64,000 bases of DNA from Telmatactis stephensoni. Taxonomy: Eukaryota; Cnidaria; Anthozoa; Actiniaria; Isophelliidae. The position numbers and the translations under genes are program-made. The stretch covers positions 434,001-498,000 of the forward strand of contig JALIZF010001940.1 in assembly GCA_029948255.1 (NCBI GenBank). Reading direction: 5' to 3'. Each line of letters starts with the position of its first letter. The stretch's first letter is position 1. The notes under the pieces are model-generated. The model had not been told where the DNA came from, made no database searches, and saw only the letters and a list, made by a program, of their open reading frames with translations. This document shows positions 32,822 through 43,795 of this stretch, piece after piece.

Positions 32822-32940
32822 TTTACAAGCAGGCTCTCTTTCCCTCCTCTCCTCATAGTCCCCCTCCTCTCCCCTTTCCACTCCCTCCCCTCCCCTCCTC
32901 TCCCCTTCCCTTCCCTTGAGAGCTGGCAATGGCAAGATAG
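32822..32940. repeat. Pyrimidine-rich MITE relic
   Basis: A C/T-rich strand (CCCTCCTCTCC) bounded by GCAGGCTCTC and CTTGAGAGCTGGCA. It is related to the purine-rich hairpins at 8964 and 30067, in opposite orientation. Confidence 0.5.
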
Positions 32941-33337
32941 GAGTAGTGTAGCAGTAACTCGTGAGATCTGTTGTGATTATATTGGAGAAACAAAATATTA
33001 CATTTCACTGTCAACTCGTTCTATTGTTTAATTTTCTATTGTTTTACAGTGAGGGTATCAATCCACTATGATTAGATCTTATGAGAGCTGCTACACCATC
33101 CCAGGCTAGGGGCAAACCATTGATAGGTGCATAAATCCCATCAGCCCCCTTATGCTCATAAAAAATGGTTCGTAATACAGACGAATATCTGTCAATCTTG
33201 TTTATGACACGTGAATTTTGGATTGATAATAAAGTTGAGAATTGTTGTTGATTATGCTATTAAGCTTAAAGTTTTCACTAATAACTCTGCTAGATTTTGA
33301 AATCGTTTTCTAACAAAAAAAGCCAAATAAACTCACA
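32941..33337. other. Duplicated zinc-finger flank, no gene
   Basis: This is partly alignable to the upstream flanks of genes B (about 37030-37160) and C (about 47030-47055 plus 51207-51500), with shared pieces such as AGCCAAATAA(A)CTCA. No exon was recognised. Confidence 0.45.
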
Positions 33338-33575
33338 ATTCCTAAGAGACAAGCTCTTCCATTGACTTTGCTTGAAAGTAACGAGTAGTTGATGGTTTAA
33401 TATCAACACATTTTGGGCAGATTCAATTCAAAAGTTGTGGAAAACTACAGCCTACCTTTTATCAGATGTCTGCACGAGTTGTGGACCAAATCCAAGATGG
33501 CCGACACACTAGGTCTTAGTCCCTCTCCCCCAATACCACAGGAGGCCCATTGTGAATTATTGAGCATCAGCAGCA
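33338..33575 (-). promoter_or_regulatory. Conserved upstream block, copy A (candidate promoter/5' exon)
   Basis: This block is one of five similar copies. Shared pieces are CTTCCATTGACTTTG, ATCAACACATTTTGGGCAGA, AGTTGTGGAAAACTACAGCC, ATCAGATGTCTGCACGAG and CCAAATCCAAGATGGCCGAC. AAGATGGC is a YY1-type core, common near animal transcription starts. It lies 5.8 kb upstream of gene A, separated by transposons. The promoter or 5'-exon role is inferred from its constant upstream position and conservation. Confidence 0.5.
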
Positions 33576-33597
33576 GTATCACATCAACGACATTTAA

Positions 33598-34211
33598 GTG
33601 CCTATCACCCATATTTTTTTATGTTCAAACTCAGTTCTTGTTGGCAAGCATAAAGAAGATGTTTTATCCTGTTTTTCCTAGCCCCATATTTTCTGAGATA
33701 AAAGGGTTTCAAATATCAAAATGCAAATTTGATGACGTAAAAGGAGTCATCATTTTATTATACAAAAACAAGATAATTTAAGATACTTGAATTTTTCCAT
33801 TTGTAAATTATTTCCATCAGTAAAACCTGTTGTTTAGTGAAAACTCCAACTATCAAACTGAAGACCTCTTGTTGTAAAAGTCATGAGAAGTTGGCAGTGT
33901 TGACTCCTTTGCCATCATCAAAATTTGCATTTTGATATTGGAAACCCTTATATCTCAGAAAATATGGGTCTAGGAAAAACAGGATAAAAACATCTTCACT
34001 ATGCTCTCCAATAAGGACTGAGTTTGAAAATAAAAAAATATGGGTGATAGAGTGATTTTCATTGGACTGTGAAACAATTTCTAATAGTCAGTGTTTAATA
34101 GTGTCTAATAGTTGTATTGCAACAAAAGAAAACAATGGGTGCAGAGTCTATTAGTGTCTATTAGCTTACTAGTAACTATTTCACAGTCCGGTGAAAATCA
34201 CTCTAGGGGCT
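33598..34211. mobile_element. Foldback MITE of TTAA family with nested hairpin
   Basis: Outer ends GTGCCTATCACC and TCTAGGGGCT are flanked by TTAA (33594-33597 and 34212-34215). Arms share CAAACTCAGT and CATATTTTCTGAGAT. A second inverted repeat (about 34050-34206; GAGTGATTTTCATTGGACTG against CAGTCCGGTGAAAATCACTC) is nested near the right end. Confidence 0.8.
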
Positions 34212-34586
34212 TTAATAACTTAATCAAGGCAAAACTACAGCAAGTTCTTGCAACCACTAGGTATACTTTTGCAATAGTCTAGATTCAAGGGATAATTTGA
34301 AGTCAAAAAGGCAAATTCAGCACTTGCTCGTGTTCTCTAAAGTAGGGCAGGGGTGGGGATGTCTAATACAGTTTGCGGTGATGTGGTCATTAGGCCATTA
34401 TTTTGCTTGGTCATGAATATCATAACATTTTGCTTCGGGGATTCGATTTTCTCATTTGGTATTGTGAATTTCAAACTCTCACCCAGTAAATGTAGGGCAA
34501 CCCACCAACAACAATAATGTTTATTCATTCATTCAAAATATATACTCAATTCGGATTGGCTGAGGACTCCTGGTCAATAAAATTAT

Positions 34587-34989
34587 CCCGGGGGGGTACT
34601 CCCATATATTTACTATACGGGGATGATCCGCTGAACAGGGTATGGTTTTTCGAGTTCCCTGTCATAAACAGGGTATCCTTTTTGCAATTTTTTGAGCTTC
34701 TTGTCATTTTCAGGGTAGCAGCTTTCTTATCAACCTTATTCGTTAGCTAGCCACAACGGCAACGATCTGTCTAGAAGCTTTATTTATCGTTGTCCGATCA
34801 CGACCTCAACAAACTCGTTATGAAACTCATTTACATTACAAACAAATAAGTACATTACATTCTGCAATTATTATACTTTGTCATAAACAGGGTATGGTAT
34901 TTTAAGTTTTTCTGTCATAAACAGGGTAACCGTTTTAGGATCCCAGCGGAACATCCCCACCCAAATCCTGGTCAAGTACCCCCCCCGGG
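34587..34989. mobile_element. 403-bp MITE, CCCGGGGGGGTAC ends, 8-bp TSD
   Basis: Inverted ends CCCGGGGGGGTAC are flanked by perfect AAAATTAT duplications (34579-34586 and 34990-34997). The interior repeats CATAAACAGGGTA. The ends match those of the element at 1180-1539. Confidence 0.9.
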
Positions 34990-35289
34990 AAAATTATCTA
35001 TGACCAGGATGTTTTTTTAATGAATACATGATTTGAAACATCTTTAATCATTATTTATTTTCTACTATTTATTTACAGTTTATTTTTCTCTGTTTTCTGA
35101 AGACCTACATGTACTCCTAGCTAGTTAAAACTTGACAGTAGTTATTCTGGGAGGGCATTTACCATTATGTAAAGTATTTCATGTCATGTACATATCAAAT
35201 CACCGTAATAAAGAGCAAACAAAGTTCAATGAAGGAAATTGTTTTTCTAATTGACAACTATCAATTCATGAGTTAGCCATTGATCTTGG

Positions 35290-35576
35290 CAAAAGACTTT
35301 AATTTTGCGTGTTTTTGTGCTTTAATAACAAAATTCTTTGTTGTAAAACCCTTCTTCCAATATTTACATTTTTAAGGGTTCCATGAGAAGACAGCCTAAG
35401 TGACATTTTTGATGATATTTTTTCAACAGTATAAAATGTTATAATTAACTTTCCTATACTTAAAAAATCAATGTCTCGACACTAATTGAAAAGTCACTTA
35501 GGTCATTTTAACATAGAACTCTTCATTTATATGGCCTTTCTCCAGTGTGTATTTGCAAGTGTTGAGCAAGAATGTT
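35290..35576 (-). pseudogene. Decayed zinc-finger remnants behind gene B
   Basis: After the stop of gene B the minus strand still reads as finger sequence. One remnant (35520-35576) continues as NILAQHLQIHTGERPYK and then TGA. Another (about 35300-35375) reads KCKYWKKGFTTKNF with the second Cys replaced by Trp. Gene B therefore once had a longer finger array. Confidence 0.75.
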
Positions 35577-36776
35577 TTATCTTGTGAAACCCTTATTGAA
35601 ATTTTTATATTTATGTGGACTTTCTCTAGTGTGTATTTTCAAGTGTTTACAAAGACTGTTCTTTCTTGGAAAACCTTTCTTGCAATATTTACATTTATAT
35701 GGCCTTTCTCCAGTGTGTGTCCTCAAGTGCCAAAACAGTTCAATTTTTTGTACAAATGCCTTCCCACAAAATGAACACTTGTGTGGTTTGTCACCAACAT
35801 GTCTCATAGTATGTACTCTAAGATTACTTTTATAATTAAATGACTTATCACAGTGTTGACATTGGAAGGGTTTTTCCTTGGTATGAATTCGAACATGTAT
35901 TTTAAGATTTGATGCAAACTTACAGTCCTTCTTGCAGTAAGAACAAATAAACTTTTCTTTTTTGCTTTGTTTTTTCTTTAAACTTGTGACTTTTTTCTGC
36001 TGATTAATTAATTGTTCTTTCACAATGTTACTGTTGATTACTGATTCACCATTTTCAAAGATTACACTCTCATCAATATCATGTCCAGCTGTCTGGGCTT
36101 CCTCCATGGTTTGTTGGTCTGTATTTCCACTACTTTCTTCAACAACACATGATGTTTCATTGTGCTTGGTTAAATGTTGTTCAAGCAATTCTTGAATTGT
36201 AAACATTTCATCACAATGTCTATATTTCATCATAGCTGTAACACATTTTTCTTTCTCACGTTCAATGCCTTCATCCATGACCTCTGTAGCTTGTGCAGCT
36301 GGACCTTCTTTGTGTGGTTTTAAATGTTCATTAAAGGCCTCTTGGCTTCCACACACTCTATCACAAACAGAACATTTCAGGATTTCATTAAAACATGTTG
36401 TCACCTGTTGTTCATCAAGATAGTTTGATTCTTCTTCACCATTTGTAACACTTTCATCATTGGTTTCTTCAACTTTAACATGTTGATCATTTAGAGCTTC
36501 CTCTCTTGCCTCTTCAATTTCTTGTTTGATTTGTGTATAAACAGCCAATGTACATTCAAAACATTTACTGGAACCCATCTCTACATTACATGTGCAATGT
36601 ATTGCATTTTCAGATGATAAGTTTTGTGTACTTGAAGTTGAAGAACAACACATCCCTTGAGAGGTTTTAGTCCTCTGACAAACTTCCAAAGCTCTAGCAA
36701 ATAGAGCAACCAGTTCTTCATTACCATCAACACCATTTATATCAGTTTCTATGGCAACAGTGTTATATGTCTTCAT
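35577..36776 (-). CDS. C2H2 zinc-finger protein, cluster gene B (shortened)
   Basis: The 399-residue protein starts MKTYNTVAIE at 36776; an upstream TTG extension is not used by the paralogues. The N-terminal region is as in gene A. The finger-like units are also as in A, including the Tyr replacing Cys in KYRHCDEMF. Only four intact C-terminal fingers follow. The next unit has lost its cysteines (HKYKNFNKGFTR) and ends at TAA where gene C has Lys codons. Its splice acceptor (TTTTCAACAG) places the exon start at 36835. The conserved upstream block lies only 0.4 kb further, the shortest such distance in the cluster. It may be functional with four fingers or in decline. Confidence 0.88.
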   Translation of the reverse strand: MKTYNTVAIETDINGVDGNEELVALFARALEVCQRTKTSQGMCCSSTSSTQNLSSENAIHCTCNVEMGSSKCFECTLAVYTQIKQEIEEAREEALNDQHVKVEETNDESVTNGEEESNYLDEQQVTTCFNEILKCSVCDRVCGSQEAFNEHLKPHKEGPAAQATEVMDEGIEREKEKCVTAMMKYRHCDEMFTIQELLEQHLTKHNETSCVVEESSGNTDQQTMEEAQTAGHDIDESVIFENGESVINSNIVKEQLINQQKKVTSLKKKQSKKEKFICSYCKKDCKFASNLKIHVRIHTKEKPFQCQHCDKSFNYKSNLRVHTMRHVGDKPHKCSFCGKAFVQKIELFWHLRTHTGERPYKCKYCKKGFPRKNSLCKHLKIHTRESPHKYKNFNKGFTR

Positions 36777-37164
36777 GCTGTATTCAATGATCTCTTGCTC
36801 CAAGGGAACTTAATGATTGTGTAATATTTTCAGTCCTGTTGAAAATGATGATAATAATTTAATTCTCATATATTTCAGTTTTCAGTAGAACTTTGGTTTA
36901 TACAAGTCTTTCTCTCCTCTTCACAAGGCTGTTAACAAATTCTTCTGTGGGAGGGGGAGCAGCCACTGAACATACATTTCAACTATATACTGTGAGACAA
37001 ATATTTGTCAATTTTTTACGTAAAAATTGGATTGTTAATAAATTGAGAACAACTGTCATTACTGTTATTTAAGGTTTCACTTGATTTTGAACATCAAATT
37101 CCAACCAGTTCCAATCCTTACTTTGTTGTCTGACAAAAGTATAGCCAAATAACTCAAAATTTCT

Positions 37165-37400
37165 AAGAGGTAAGTTCTTCCATCGACTTTGATTTATAGC
37201 AATGAGTAGTTGATGGTTTAGTATTAACAAATTTTGGGCAGATCCGATCCAATTCAAAAGTTGTGGAAAACTACAGCCTATCTTTTATCAGATGTCTGCA
37301 CGAGTTGTGGACCAAATCCAAGATGGCCGACACACTAGGTCTTAGTCTCTCTCCTCCAATACCACAGGAAGACCATCGTGAATTATTGTTGAGCATTGCG
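37165..37400 (-). promoter_or_regulatory. Conserved upstream block, copy B
   Basis: It carries the same pieces as copy A, including CCAAGATGGCCGACACACTA. It lies about 0.35-0.55 kb upstream of the 5' acceptor of gene B, a normal promoter or first-exon distance. This copy best represents the original spacing. Confidence 0.55.
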
Positions 37401-37433
37401 CTGACGCGGCCAAGAAGAGTCTATCGTATGAAC

Positions 37434-39535
37434 ACCATATATGGTATACAGACTAGTCCCCTTGACATGCTTACAATACCAGGTGTGTTGTTCCATGTCG
37501 TAGGTCACACAGACTCGGCAATTAAATGACCACCATTTCTTCCTCCCATCTTTATCCCAAACACTGAAGTTGAGATAATGAGAGGAAGTGTAACTGTCAT
37601 TAGTGAGCTGTACAATCATTGACACACCAGCTCTGGTGGCAGCTGATTGATATTCAAGACACTCTTCTTTCCTGCTGGGTCTTATCAGATGGAGACTATG
37701 TATCAAATAGTCTAAGCTTCCACTTGTTAGGGTATGCTGTGGTACTCTCTTAGCTAGGAAGGGAACTGATTGTAGGTGGGCACAGATATATCCCTGAAGT
37801 CCACTTCTGGCTGCAGTGTCCATTACCTCTGCTGACATGAATTTACCTGGCATGCCATAACAGGTGGCCTTCCATTGGGGCAGTACTGGACATGAGTGCA
37901 GAAATTGACTCCACCTCGATTTCTCCGCACCAGAAAGATACCTGCCATCTCATCAACACATACTCCTACATGGTAATTTGTTGATGAAATACAGGTACCA
38001 TCAGAATTTGAGGGACCTTTGTCTTTCACACTGGAATGTTGCCTATCGATGTGTACCTTAAATATATACAAATTAATCAGTATTCAATATCATCAGAGAA
38101 TGATTATGAACATTCATGTTATCTACAATTGACTCTAAACTCTGAATAGACAAAAATGTGGCACATTTCTGATTGAAATTGTTAATATATATTTTGATAG
38201 TTGTTAGTAATGCTAGGGACTAAATACCTCCTGTCATCATATAGAATTTTGTATTGTAATTGCCAGGCTGGATATAGTCAAAAAAATTCGATTGAAAAGT
38301 ACCTTGAGGGAATGTGGGTGGAATTCATGGTGGCAATGAGGACATGGTAAACGATTTGATGACGATGACCCTTGCTTTGCAAAGGGAGCTGGTGAAGGTC
38401 CAATGTTGCGTATGGTCAAGGTGGCTGAGGTGGATTCTGGTGTACCTTCCAAACAAACATTTTCATATGGTGGAGGTTCAGGATGGGGAAGCTCCATAGA
38501 TGTTTCTGTTTGTAATGATCGGGTGTTGTTTGTAAGTGTGTTGTGTGACTTTCTTGAAGCTGTACTGTATGTGTGGATTCAGGTGTGTGTACGGAGTGTA
38601 AAGCGTAGTGGATTGAAGCTCTACTTTTAGTAAAAAGATTGCCACATCCAAAGCAGTGATAATGAGGTTTGTCCCACCATACATTGACTTTCTTTGTGCC
38701 CACTGCTAATAAGCACTTATTCTTGCATTTAAGAATAATATAATCTGTTTAAAACAGAAGAAATCAAGTAATTACAAAATAATGTATTGTGACAATGACA
38801 TGCAAGAATATAATTAAATGATCATTGTGTCAATCCTATAAAATATAATTAGAAATTAAAAATCAAACAATAACAGTAGTTATTGTAATATCCTAAAAAT
38901 CCTTGCTGAAATTGCCTTAAGTTCCCAGCCAGAAAGACATACTGGTTAATGTATAAAGTCTTTAATATCGACTTAATCTTACGGAAGAGAGAGAAGTAAC
39001 GCGCCAGAAACTGTCGAAGTACCTCTGTTCACTTCACTTCAACTTATTCGAAGTTATATTAAAGTACAAAAATATGATCAGCACGAAGGATGGGAATAAC
39101 TTTAAGCTCATAAACGTGCAATTTACCTAAGCCTGTCTAAATAAGCTTACTCAATAATAGCTGTTTGTGTTTGTAAAACGAAAAGCCTTACCTGCAAAAT
39201 TTATCCGGCTATTCCAGTCAGAACAGCAGTGTGGTGCTCTTTCAGTCGCGAACGAATTCTAAACGAAATCGGACACAAGGGGCAGTGATACAACCCTTTG
39301 CTCAACGACGAACACTCGCTACACTCCATAGAGCGGCACTCTACAAGCTCAAGAGTGTTTCCAGAAGCCATTGTAGAGATGGAATGATGTAGTAGATTCC
39401 TGGTCGCCATTTCGATCAGCATGGGCGCGAAGAGACTGGTGATGAACCTTCTATGTGCACATGAGAGCCTTGTATTCATACATGAGAGCCGTGTATTGGT
39501 ACATAAGATCGCTGGATCTGTATACCATATATGGT
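37434..39535. mobile_element. 2.1-kb element with 18-bp inverted ends carrying a broken gene
   Basis: Inverted ends ACCATATATGGTATACAG enclose 2.1 kb absent from the equivalent place beside gene C (about 51765-51780). The ends are themselves palindromic (CCATATATGG). I could not define a target duplication. It contains a multi-exon pseudogene on the minus strand that runs into the left terminus, so this may be a shortened copy of a larger coding transposon. Confidence 0.65.
37440..39410 (-). pseudogene. Broken zinc-finger / SWIM-like gene inside transposon
   Basis: There are three coding segments. Exon 1 (ATG at 39410 or 39371) has a C2H2 unit, HCPLCPISFRIRSRLKEHH, then a stop before the good donor GCAG/GTAAGG. 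Exon 2 (about 38300-38680; acceptor TTAGCAG) has HCFGCGNLFTKSRASIHYAL and, after a frame change, PCPHCHHEF, ending at donor CTCAAG/GTACTT. Exon 3 (from 38054, acceptor TTTAAG) completes the finger as KVHIDRQH. It then reads NYHVGVCVDEMAGIFLVRRN and, after another frame change near 37845, FMSAEVMDTAARSG. It ends with NCRVCVTYDMEQHTWYCKH, a SWIM-like C-C-C-H pattern. The exons support a real former gene; the breaks make it a pseudogene. Whether it derives from a transposase with zinc-binding N-terminus is a guess. Confidence 0.6.
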
Positions 39536-39981
39536 AGTCGTACGACAACCCCTACTCGGAGTAAGTGACGCGGCATTCGTAGCAAGAGACCATAAAGGTG
39601 ATGTTACACTTGTAAGACAACTTGCAACAACGATTTTCCGCGAAACACTTGGAGAAACACATAATTTTGCGTTAACTGAGTTTATAAAATTGAAATCAAA
39701 CAATTGTGTACCTAAGCAAAAATTTCGCTAAAAACCTTTACCGGCAACATTGTTGCACGGAAAATCTTGTTAAATGTCATCTTGTGTAATATCACCTTTA
39801 TAATACTAAGAAAACGAAACTCAGTATTGCCGGGTGTTGATATCTGTATGATTTTTGACGTGCACGCGACGGGATCGTTTCCTTTCGGCATTTCAATTTC
39901 AATTTCAACTCGAGCCTTGCATAAATTATTAGAAATAGCCTTCGATGCCACGAACATCGCACAAACATCACTCTCTTAGAC

Positions 39982-42265
39982 CACGGGCGATAGGATAATA
40001 ATCATCTGAAAATTTACTTAAATAAACAGACAGTATTAAATACTGTCTGTTTATAAATTTTATAAATTACCTTGAATTACTGTTATTTTGTCTTTTTGTA
40101 TTATTTCTCCCAACGTTTTAGAAAGCCAAATAGTCTTTTACAAGGCCCGTTACTTCTTTAAAACTCCAACCAATGCGTTAGAAACCCGTACGGTTCAACT
40201 GTAGCCAACGATCTGTTGACGCGAACATGATATCCCTTCGCCAGTAAACGCGGTTTAATCATTGACAAAAGAACCTAGGGAAAAGAAAAGCCCAGGGTAG
40301 GCAACAACCCTAGATACTATTGTTCTCTCGTCTTCCAATTATCGTAGTTCAAAAGTGACATTTGTGGGGGACAGTGATGACAGATTCTGCCCCTTATCCA
40401 AACAACCCCAGCGCTCACTGAACTTTACGTGCCTGGCCAACGTCTTGTCAGCACCACGGTTAAGCAAACACAGACTCATTTCTTGTCAAATAGTTTCTCC
40501 GATCATCGCGAAATAACGCTCATTTCATGTCAAATAGTTAGTTTCTCAGATCATCGCGAAATAACGGTCAAGAAAAATAATGGTTTAAACACGGTTTAAA
40601 GAAGAGTTTCAGTCGCTTTGTACCATTTAACATAATCTGTGTTTGCTTAACCGTGGTGCTGACAAGACGTTGGCCAGGCACGTAAAGTTCAGTGAGCGCT
40701 GGGGTTGTTTGGATAAGGGGCAGAATCTGTCATCACTGTCCCCCACAAATGTCACTTTCGAACTACGATAATTGGAGTTTGACTAACGGTCGTGCGTCGT
40801 GCGTCGTGGGTCCCAAGTCGTGCGTCGTGGGTAAGGTCGTGGGTAAGGTCGTGGGTACCCAAAATGTTCCAAAAATGATATAGAAGAAATATGATCACTC
40901 AGCGTCTAAATTAGTTAGTTATAGTAATATCAGTTGTACGTACATGTCCCGTTCCCGATGCCGCAGACACCGGAGTTCGCCAGTGATAACCGCCTTAGAA
41001 TATGTAGGGCTGCAAGCAGTTTCACAATCAGAAAAATAACGCAAGGTCTGATCAGATGTCAAGTTGGTATCTGCTCTTTTACAACAGTGATAAAACTGTC
41101 ATGTCAACTTGCATGCTTCCCTTTTATCAACGCCGCCCTTTCGGTAGTTCCACAGGGAGCCGGGCTTGATGTCTGTAATGCAAATAAAACGATCACGTAA
41201 TCTGTTTAAAATGCCATTACAACAACGGTAGTCGTAACTCAGTACACCCATATTCTAGACAACCTGTCCAGTCCGTAACACATGTTGAATACCGTTAAAT
41301 TTTGCCGAAAAAGACAGAAATATATAGAGGGTATTACAGGCTGGCGCGAAGATATGAAGTTTATCTTCGAGTGAAATAGCTTTTGTGTAGACGTCGTAAG
41401 TCTCGTGGATTCCCTGTTAAGACCATTTTACTGACGCTACTAATTTGTCGGCCCGATTTGAAATCCATTGTTTTCGCGCTCCAATTCATTTGATTTCGTC
41501 AAAAATCGGCCCGACATACAAGAAACTTTATAGCTGGTTTCCGAACAAAGCGCAACAAATGCTGACGTGTAAATCAACCTTCTGTGAGCCTTGATTGCGT
41601 TACATTCAGTGACAGTACTGAAAGGTCAGTGCTACGGAACATCGGTTTGTTGACAAATGGTCTGTAAACCAACCTCATATGTCACCTAGTGGTACAACTG
41701 ATATTCTTACAAAAGTATGTATAAAAAACATACTTCATCGTTGAATCAGGGTACTCCGGCAAGTAAATTAATTATTTGATGGTTTATTTCGGGGTTTTAA
41801 CTAATTTACCCGCTGAGTGATCATATTACTTCTATATCATTTTTGGAACATTTTTGGTACCCACGACCTTACCCACGACCCACGACTTGGGACCCACGAC
41901 GCACGACGCACGACCATTAGTCAAACTCCGATAATTGGAAGACGAGAGAACAATAGTATCTAGGGTTGTTGCCTACCCTGGGCTTTTCTTTTCCCTAGGT
42001 TCTTTTGTCAATGACTAAACCGCGTTTACTGGCAAGGGGATATCATGTTCGCGTCAACAGATCGTTGGCTACAGTTGAACCGTACGGGTTTCTAACGCAT
42101 TGGTTGGAGTTTTAAAGAAGTAACGGGCCTTGTAAAAGACTATTTGGCTTTCTAAAACGTTGGGAGAAATACAAAAAGACAAAATAACAGTAATTCAAGG
42201 TAATTTATAAATATTGTCTGTTTATTTAAGTAAATTTTCAGATGATTATTATCCTATCGCCCGTG
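39982..42265. mobile_element. 2.28-kb foldback element, CACGGGCGATAGG ends, 7-bp TSD
   Basis: Inverted ends CACGGGCGATAGGATAATAA have arms of about 360 bp (39982-40350 and 41929-42265). Perfect CTTAGAC duplications lie outside (39975-39981 and 42266-42272). The interior holds a further foldback at 40338-40774 with arms of about 140 bp and an inserted 1.15-kb element at 40775-41928. A truncated relative is at 9317-9932. No transposase frame. Confidence 0.9.
40775..41928. mobile_element. 1.15-kb element, GAGTTTGACTAA ends, 9-bp TSD
   Basis: Inverted ends begin GAGTTTGACTAACGGTCGTG and continue into short repeats of CGTGCGTCGTGGGT. Perfect CGATAATTG duplications lie outside (40766-40774 and 41929-41937). 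The arms are about 140 bp. The centre includes one arm of a GAAGATATGAA-type repeat (about 41350) also seen near 63410. The 9-bp TSD suggests a Mutator-like type. Confidence 0.88.
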
Positions 42266-42288
42266 CTTAGACAAGTATTATGGTCTCT

Positions 42289-42765
42289 TGGTGGTATTTA
42301 ATAAATTGCCACATGACACAGATAACCTAAACTGGTATTCATAGCGCGCGTCAGTGTGTAAAACTCCCTCTCTGCCAAAACAGAGCCAGGAGTGCCTGTG
42401 GTTTGTTCGCTCATTTATTCATTCGTTCGTTGATTTATCCTTTCATTCGTTCATTGGTTACTTTGCTCATAGAACAAGGTGAGGCTCGTTACTCAAAAGA
42501 GTTTAAATTGACAGGGGCACTATATTGGCAGCAATATGATGACTGACTGCTACTAATGTTAGGAAACAAAGAAGACTATTAAAATCTCTCACGAAACCGG
42601 TTTACCATACAAACCAGTCAAGTAAAAATCGGTAACACATTCAAGAACTAATAAATAGAACAAAATTTGAATAAATTATTAATGATGCCATTTAAGATTT
42701 ATATTAGAACAGATTGCAAAAATTTAAACATTCTCAAAAATTACAGAAAATGCTAAAATCTAAGT
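42289..42765. repeat. Segmental duplication, copy 1 (matches 55588-56078)
   Basis: The sequence aligns with 55588-56078, including TGGTATTCATAGC, GGACTGACTGCTACTAATGT, CATACAAACCAGTCAAGTAA and ATTCTCAAAAATTACAGAAA. At copy 2 the match runs directly into the zinc-finger array of gene D, while here it is followed by 2.3 kb of other sequence before gene C. Confidence 0.85.
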
Positions 42766-43249
42766 ATTAAGAAACCGAATGTGGAAAAACAGAGTAAAAG
42801 GAAGGGAAAAAAAGGGGGGGGGGGGGGGGAAGAAAAATATTTCGACCTACACAATGCTCGAATCTGTAACCCTTAAATCAGAACCCCCGGAAATGGCCAA
42901 ACAATAACTAGATAATTGAAAAAAAGGAAAAAGCTAAAAATGAAATTTGGGACGATTCTCCCGAGACATTCAAATAAGCTGAGACATCGAATCGACGTAC
43001 GTCACGGATGAAGATTTCGGCCCCATCCACGCTATCCCGGTGCTATATAAAACAGCTGACTTAGCCCGAAGGCCAGGGAGGGAGACGATATCCGGACCCT
43101 AATCCATACCTTTAGATCTCACCTTAGACCGCTGCGCTTGTCTAATTGGGGTAGTCTATTCGGTGAAGTTTTATTGTGGTGCTAATAGACTGTTCCAAAC
43201 CCTTGGGGAAATAGGAGAACCAATTAAAGTTCAGTATCCATAAGAATGA
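42766..43249. other. Non-coding DNA
   Basis: A poly-G run lies near 42815. The rest shows no recognisable gene. A TATA-like CTATATAAAA near 43042 is noted without further support. Confidence 0.4.
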
Positions 43250-43795
43250 TTAGCAAATGATAATTTATTCAGTCTCGAATTGTTTCGTCATAAATACAAT
43301 TTCATTACGCGTTCTCTTCTTAGCAAATGATAATTTATTAAGTTTGGAATTGTTCCGTCATGAATACAGTTTCATTACGCGCTCACTTCTGTAGCAAATG
43401 ATAATTTATTTAGTTTGGAATTGTTTCGTCATGAATACAATTTCATTACGCGCTCTCTTCTGTAGCAAATGATAATTTATTGAGTTTGGAATTGTTTGGT
43501 CATGAATACAGTTTCATTACGCGCTCACTTCTGTAGCAAATGATAATTGATTCACTTTGGAATTGTTTCGTCATGAGTATAATTTCATTACGCGCTCTCT
43601 TCTGTAGCAAATGATAATCATTTCAGTTTCGAATTGTTACGTCATGAATACAAATTCATTGCGCGCTCTCTTCTTTAGCAAATGATAATTTATTCAGTTT
43701 CGAATTGTTTCGTCATGAATACAATTTCATTACGCGCTCTCTTCTTTAGCAAATGATAATTTATTCAGTTTCGAATTGTTTCGTCATGAATTCTT
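43250..43795. repeat. 71-bp satellite, array 2 (~8 copies)
   Basis: Same unit and orientation as arrays 1 and 3. The array is broken at about 43790 by an insertion of roughly 150 bp that begins near TGGTGTGCATGTGACGTCAC; one further degenerate unit follows at 43940-43975. It lies about 1.3 kb from the 3' end of gene C. Confidence 0.93.

Larger units (their letters stand above)
39585..42288. mobile_element. AGAGACC-ended element with nested insertions (copy 1)
   Basis: Inverted ends are AGAGACCATAA and TATGGTCTCT. The same element, at the equivalent place beside gene C, spans 51781-55587 with different insertions. Its own body is 39585-39981 plus 42273-42288; the centre is the 2.28-kb foldback element at 39982-42265. 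The body contains GCAACAACGATTTTCCGCG and ACCGGCAACATTGTTGC, partly inverted with respect to each other. Confidence 0.7.
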
